From contig CALLDR010000106.1 in NCBI GenBank assembly GCA_937997955.1, forward strand, positions 1-15,647: a stretch of DNA of 15,647 nucleotides, in the 5' to 3' direction. Positions within the stretch are counted from its first letter, which is position 1, and the number at the start of each line of letters is the position of its first letter. Made by a program: the position numbers and the translations under genes. The notes below the pieces were generated by a model. It was not told the DNA's origin, did not search any database, and saw only the letters and a program-made list of their open reading frames with translations. The stretch comes from an uncultured Emergencia sp. (lineage in GTDB: Bacteria; Bacillota; Clostridia; Peptostreptococcales; Anaerovoracaceae). Of this stretch, positions 14,134-15,647 are shown in pieces.

Positions 14134-14780
14134 TTGGATTTTATAACTATACGGTAATACTGACTTATATGAGCCTGCTTTCGGCCGTGACGGGAATGAC
14201 CTTCGCCATCAACGGCCACTTCCGCATGGCGGTGTTCTGCCTGGCCCTGTCCGGCTTCTTCGACATGTTCGACGGCAAAGTGGCCCGAAGGAAAAAGGAC
14301 CGCACCGACGATGAAAAGCTCTTCGGCATCCAGCTGGATTCCCTGTGCGACGTGGTAGCCTTCGGCGCGTTTCCGGCGGTGATCTGCTACTGCATGGGCG
14401 TCAGAGGCAGCCTGGGTATGCTGGCGATTGGATTTTACTGCGTCTGCGGCGTCATACGCCTGGCCTACTTCAACGTGGTGGAGACCAACGGCTTTTTCTC
14501 GGACGAAGAACACGAAAAGGTCTATCACGGACTGCCCATCACCTCTATCGCTGTGATCCTGCCCCTGTTGTTCCTGCTCAACTTTGTCGTGGGACCAAAG
14601 GGCTTTACCCTGATCCAGATCGCCATGCTCTTTATCACGGGCGCTCTCTTCATCGCCGATTTTAAGATGAAGAAGCCGGGCAACAGGACCCTGGCCCTGC
14701 TGGTCATCATCGTGGCGGCGGCCATCATCGTGACCTTCGTCTATTCCTGCTACCGGTTCCGGCATCCGGTCGTTCTTTAG
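14130..14780 (+). CDS. pssA: CDP-diacylglycerol-serine O-phosphatidyltransferase
   Basis: A 216-residue integral membrane enzyme of the CDP-alcohol phosphatidyltransferase family. It makes phosphatidylserine from CDP-diacylglycerol and serine. The signature runs from Asp45 to Asp74: DMFDGKVAR (45-53), then Gly66, Asp70 and Asp74 in FGIQLDSLCD. These are the metal- and CDP-binding aspartates. The gap between AR and G is 12 residues rather than the classical 8, as I recall for clostridial PssA proteins. The product is the substrate of the next gene, which begins 9 bases downstream. The start overlaps the flippase stop (ATGA). Confidence 0.95.
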   Translation: MIGFYNYTVILTYMSLLSAVTGMTFAINGHFRMAVFCLALSGFFDMFDGKVARRKKDRTDDEKLFGIQLDSLCDVVAFGAFPAVICYCMGVRGSLGMLAIGFYCVCGVIRLAYFNVVETNGFFSDEEHEKVYHGLPITSIAVILPLLFLLNFVVGPKGFTLIQIAMLFITGALFIADFKMKKPGNRTLALLVIIVAAAIIVTFVYSCYRFRHPVVL

Positions 14781-14789
14781 GAGGACGCC

Positions 14790-15647
14790 ATGGAGTACAA
14801 GGATCGCGAAGGAAATATCATAGGCGCGGACGACGGGCAGGACCGGCTTCTGGCAAAGCTTTACGGCAGCCGCGCGGGACGGGCTCTGATCAAAATCCTG
14901 ATCCGGCCGGGTGTCTCCAGAGCCGGGGGCTGGCTGCTGGACCAGCGGGTTTCCAGGATCGCCGTAGGCCCCTTTGTCCGATCAAAGGGTGTCCGTCTGG
15001 ACGAATACGAGAAGAAGGACTTTTGTTCCTATAACGACTTTTTCACCAGGACCATCAAAGGAGAACGCAGGCCTGTGGACATGACGCCGGAGGCTTTGAC
15101 CGCGCCCTGCGACAGCAAGCTGACCGTATACACCATCGACGAGGGCGCCAGGTTTCAGATCAAGGGAACCGAATACACTGTGGAGAGCCTGACCCGCAGC
15201 AGGAAGCTGGCGGAGAAATATGCCGGCGGCCAGTTGCTCCTGTTCCGGCTGACTGTGGACGACTACCATCACTATTGCTATGTGGACAGCGGCAGGAAAA
15301 CCGCGGACCATTACATCGACGGCGTGTTTCACACGGTGAACCCGGCCGCCTGCAAGGAGTATCCGGTCTATAAGGAGAACAGCCGGTGCGTTTCTCTGCT
15401 GAAAAGTGAAAATTTCGGTACTATTATGATGATCGAGGTGGGCGCGCTGATGGTAGGCAGGATCGTAAACCTGGAACAGGGAGCGGCCCAGGTTCGCAGA
15501 GGCCAGGAGAAGGGATACTTCGCCTTCGGAGGCTCCACCGTGATCCTGTGTCTGGAAAAGGGGCGGGCGGCTATCGACGGAGACATTCTGGAAAACAGCG
15601 GGGCGGGCTATGAGACCCGGGTGCTGCAGGGGATGCGGATCGGAAGG
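14790..15647 (+). CDS. psd: Phosphatidylserine decarboxylase proenzyme, last few codons off window
   Basis: 286 codons are visible without a stop, so probably only about ten are missing. The proenzyme cleaves itself at a Gly-Ser bond to make the pyruvoyl cofactor, then converts phosphatidylserine to phosphatidylethanolamine. The cleavage motif is GGST with Ser249. The Asp expected to take part in cleavage is Asp108 in APCDSK. The conserved YHxxH block reads DDYHHYCY: His160 is kept but the second His position is Cys163. The start at 14790 follows AGGAGG (14779-14784), which itself overlaps the pssA stop, so the two are tightly coupled. Confidence 0.95.
   Translation, partial: MEYKDREGNIIGADDGQDRLLAKLYGSRAGRALIKILIRPGVSRAGGWLLDQRVSRIAVGPFVRSKGVRLDEYEKKDFCSYNDFFTRTIKGERRPVDMTPEALTAPCDSKLTVYTIDEGARFQIKGTEYTVESLTRSRKLAEKYAGGQLLLFRLTVDDYHHYCYVDSGRKTADHYIDGVFHTVNPAACKEYPVYKENSRCVSLLKSENFGTIMMIEVGALMVGRIVNLEQGAAQVRRGQEKGYFAFGGSTVILCLEKGRAAIDGDILENSGAGYETRVLQGMRIGR

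Overview
The window looks like chromosomal DNA from an anaerobic Bacillota of the class Clostridia. The DNA is moderately GC-rich by eye, with strong AGGAGG-type ribosome sites, sigma-A-type promoters, ATGA stop/start overlaps, a clostridial-type PssA/Psd pair and a DUF1848 protein. I see no tRNA, rRNA, CRISPR array or insertion sequence. Genes are tightly packed and almost all gaps are under 200 bases.

Region 1 (1-3322). A minus-strand operon runs off the left edge. From a good promoter (3209-3237) it encodes a class I aminotransferase, overlapped by ATGA with one continuous reading frame of at least 664 codons. That frame joins a complete NifH-type iron protein, a 16-unit Asp/Glu-Ser-Cys tripeptide repeat, and a nitrogenase component-1 (NifD/NifE-like) domain. 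Electron donor and catalytic partner are therefore fused in one chain, with a cysteine-rich linker between them. This is the most unusual object here. A divergent gene (3323-3835) encodes an XRE-type regulator with a membrane anchor and is the obvious candidate regulator.

Region 2 (3836-5827). A PurF-like protein keeps the PRPP loop and iron-sulphur cysteines but has lost the glutaminase nucleophile. It ends at a strong terminator. It is convergent with a small alkyltransferase-like (ATL) DNA-repair protein whose active-site cysteine is tryptophan.

Region 3 (5828-8062). A surface-protein cluster: a secreted FN3-Big2-CAP protein, a lipoprotein, and a short, apparently truncated zinc-ribbon ORF. 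A gene-free stretch of about 320 bases with hairpins follows, ending in a promoter and a perfect 12-bp tandem repeat.

Region 4 (8063-12273). A second natural fusion: a homoserine O-acetyltransferase (MetA, Glu111 type) joined in frame to a complete aspartate kinase with C-terminal ACT region. This puts the first step of the aspartate family and the committed methionine step on one chain. It is followed by a YejK/NdpA-type nucleoid-associated protein and, overlapping it by ATGA, a DUF1848 protein with a radical-SAM-like CX3CX2C motif near its C-terminus.

Region 5 (12274-15647). A near-consensus promoter, with its -10 enclosed by a perfect 9-bp inverted repeat, drives a membrane-lipid operon: PAP2 phosphatase, YbhN-type flippase-like protein, phosphatidylserine synthase and phosphatidylserine decarboxylase. 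The last gene runs off the right edge. Together these would make phosphatidylethanolamine and possibly move or remodel lipids.
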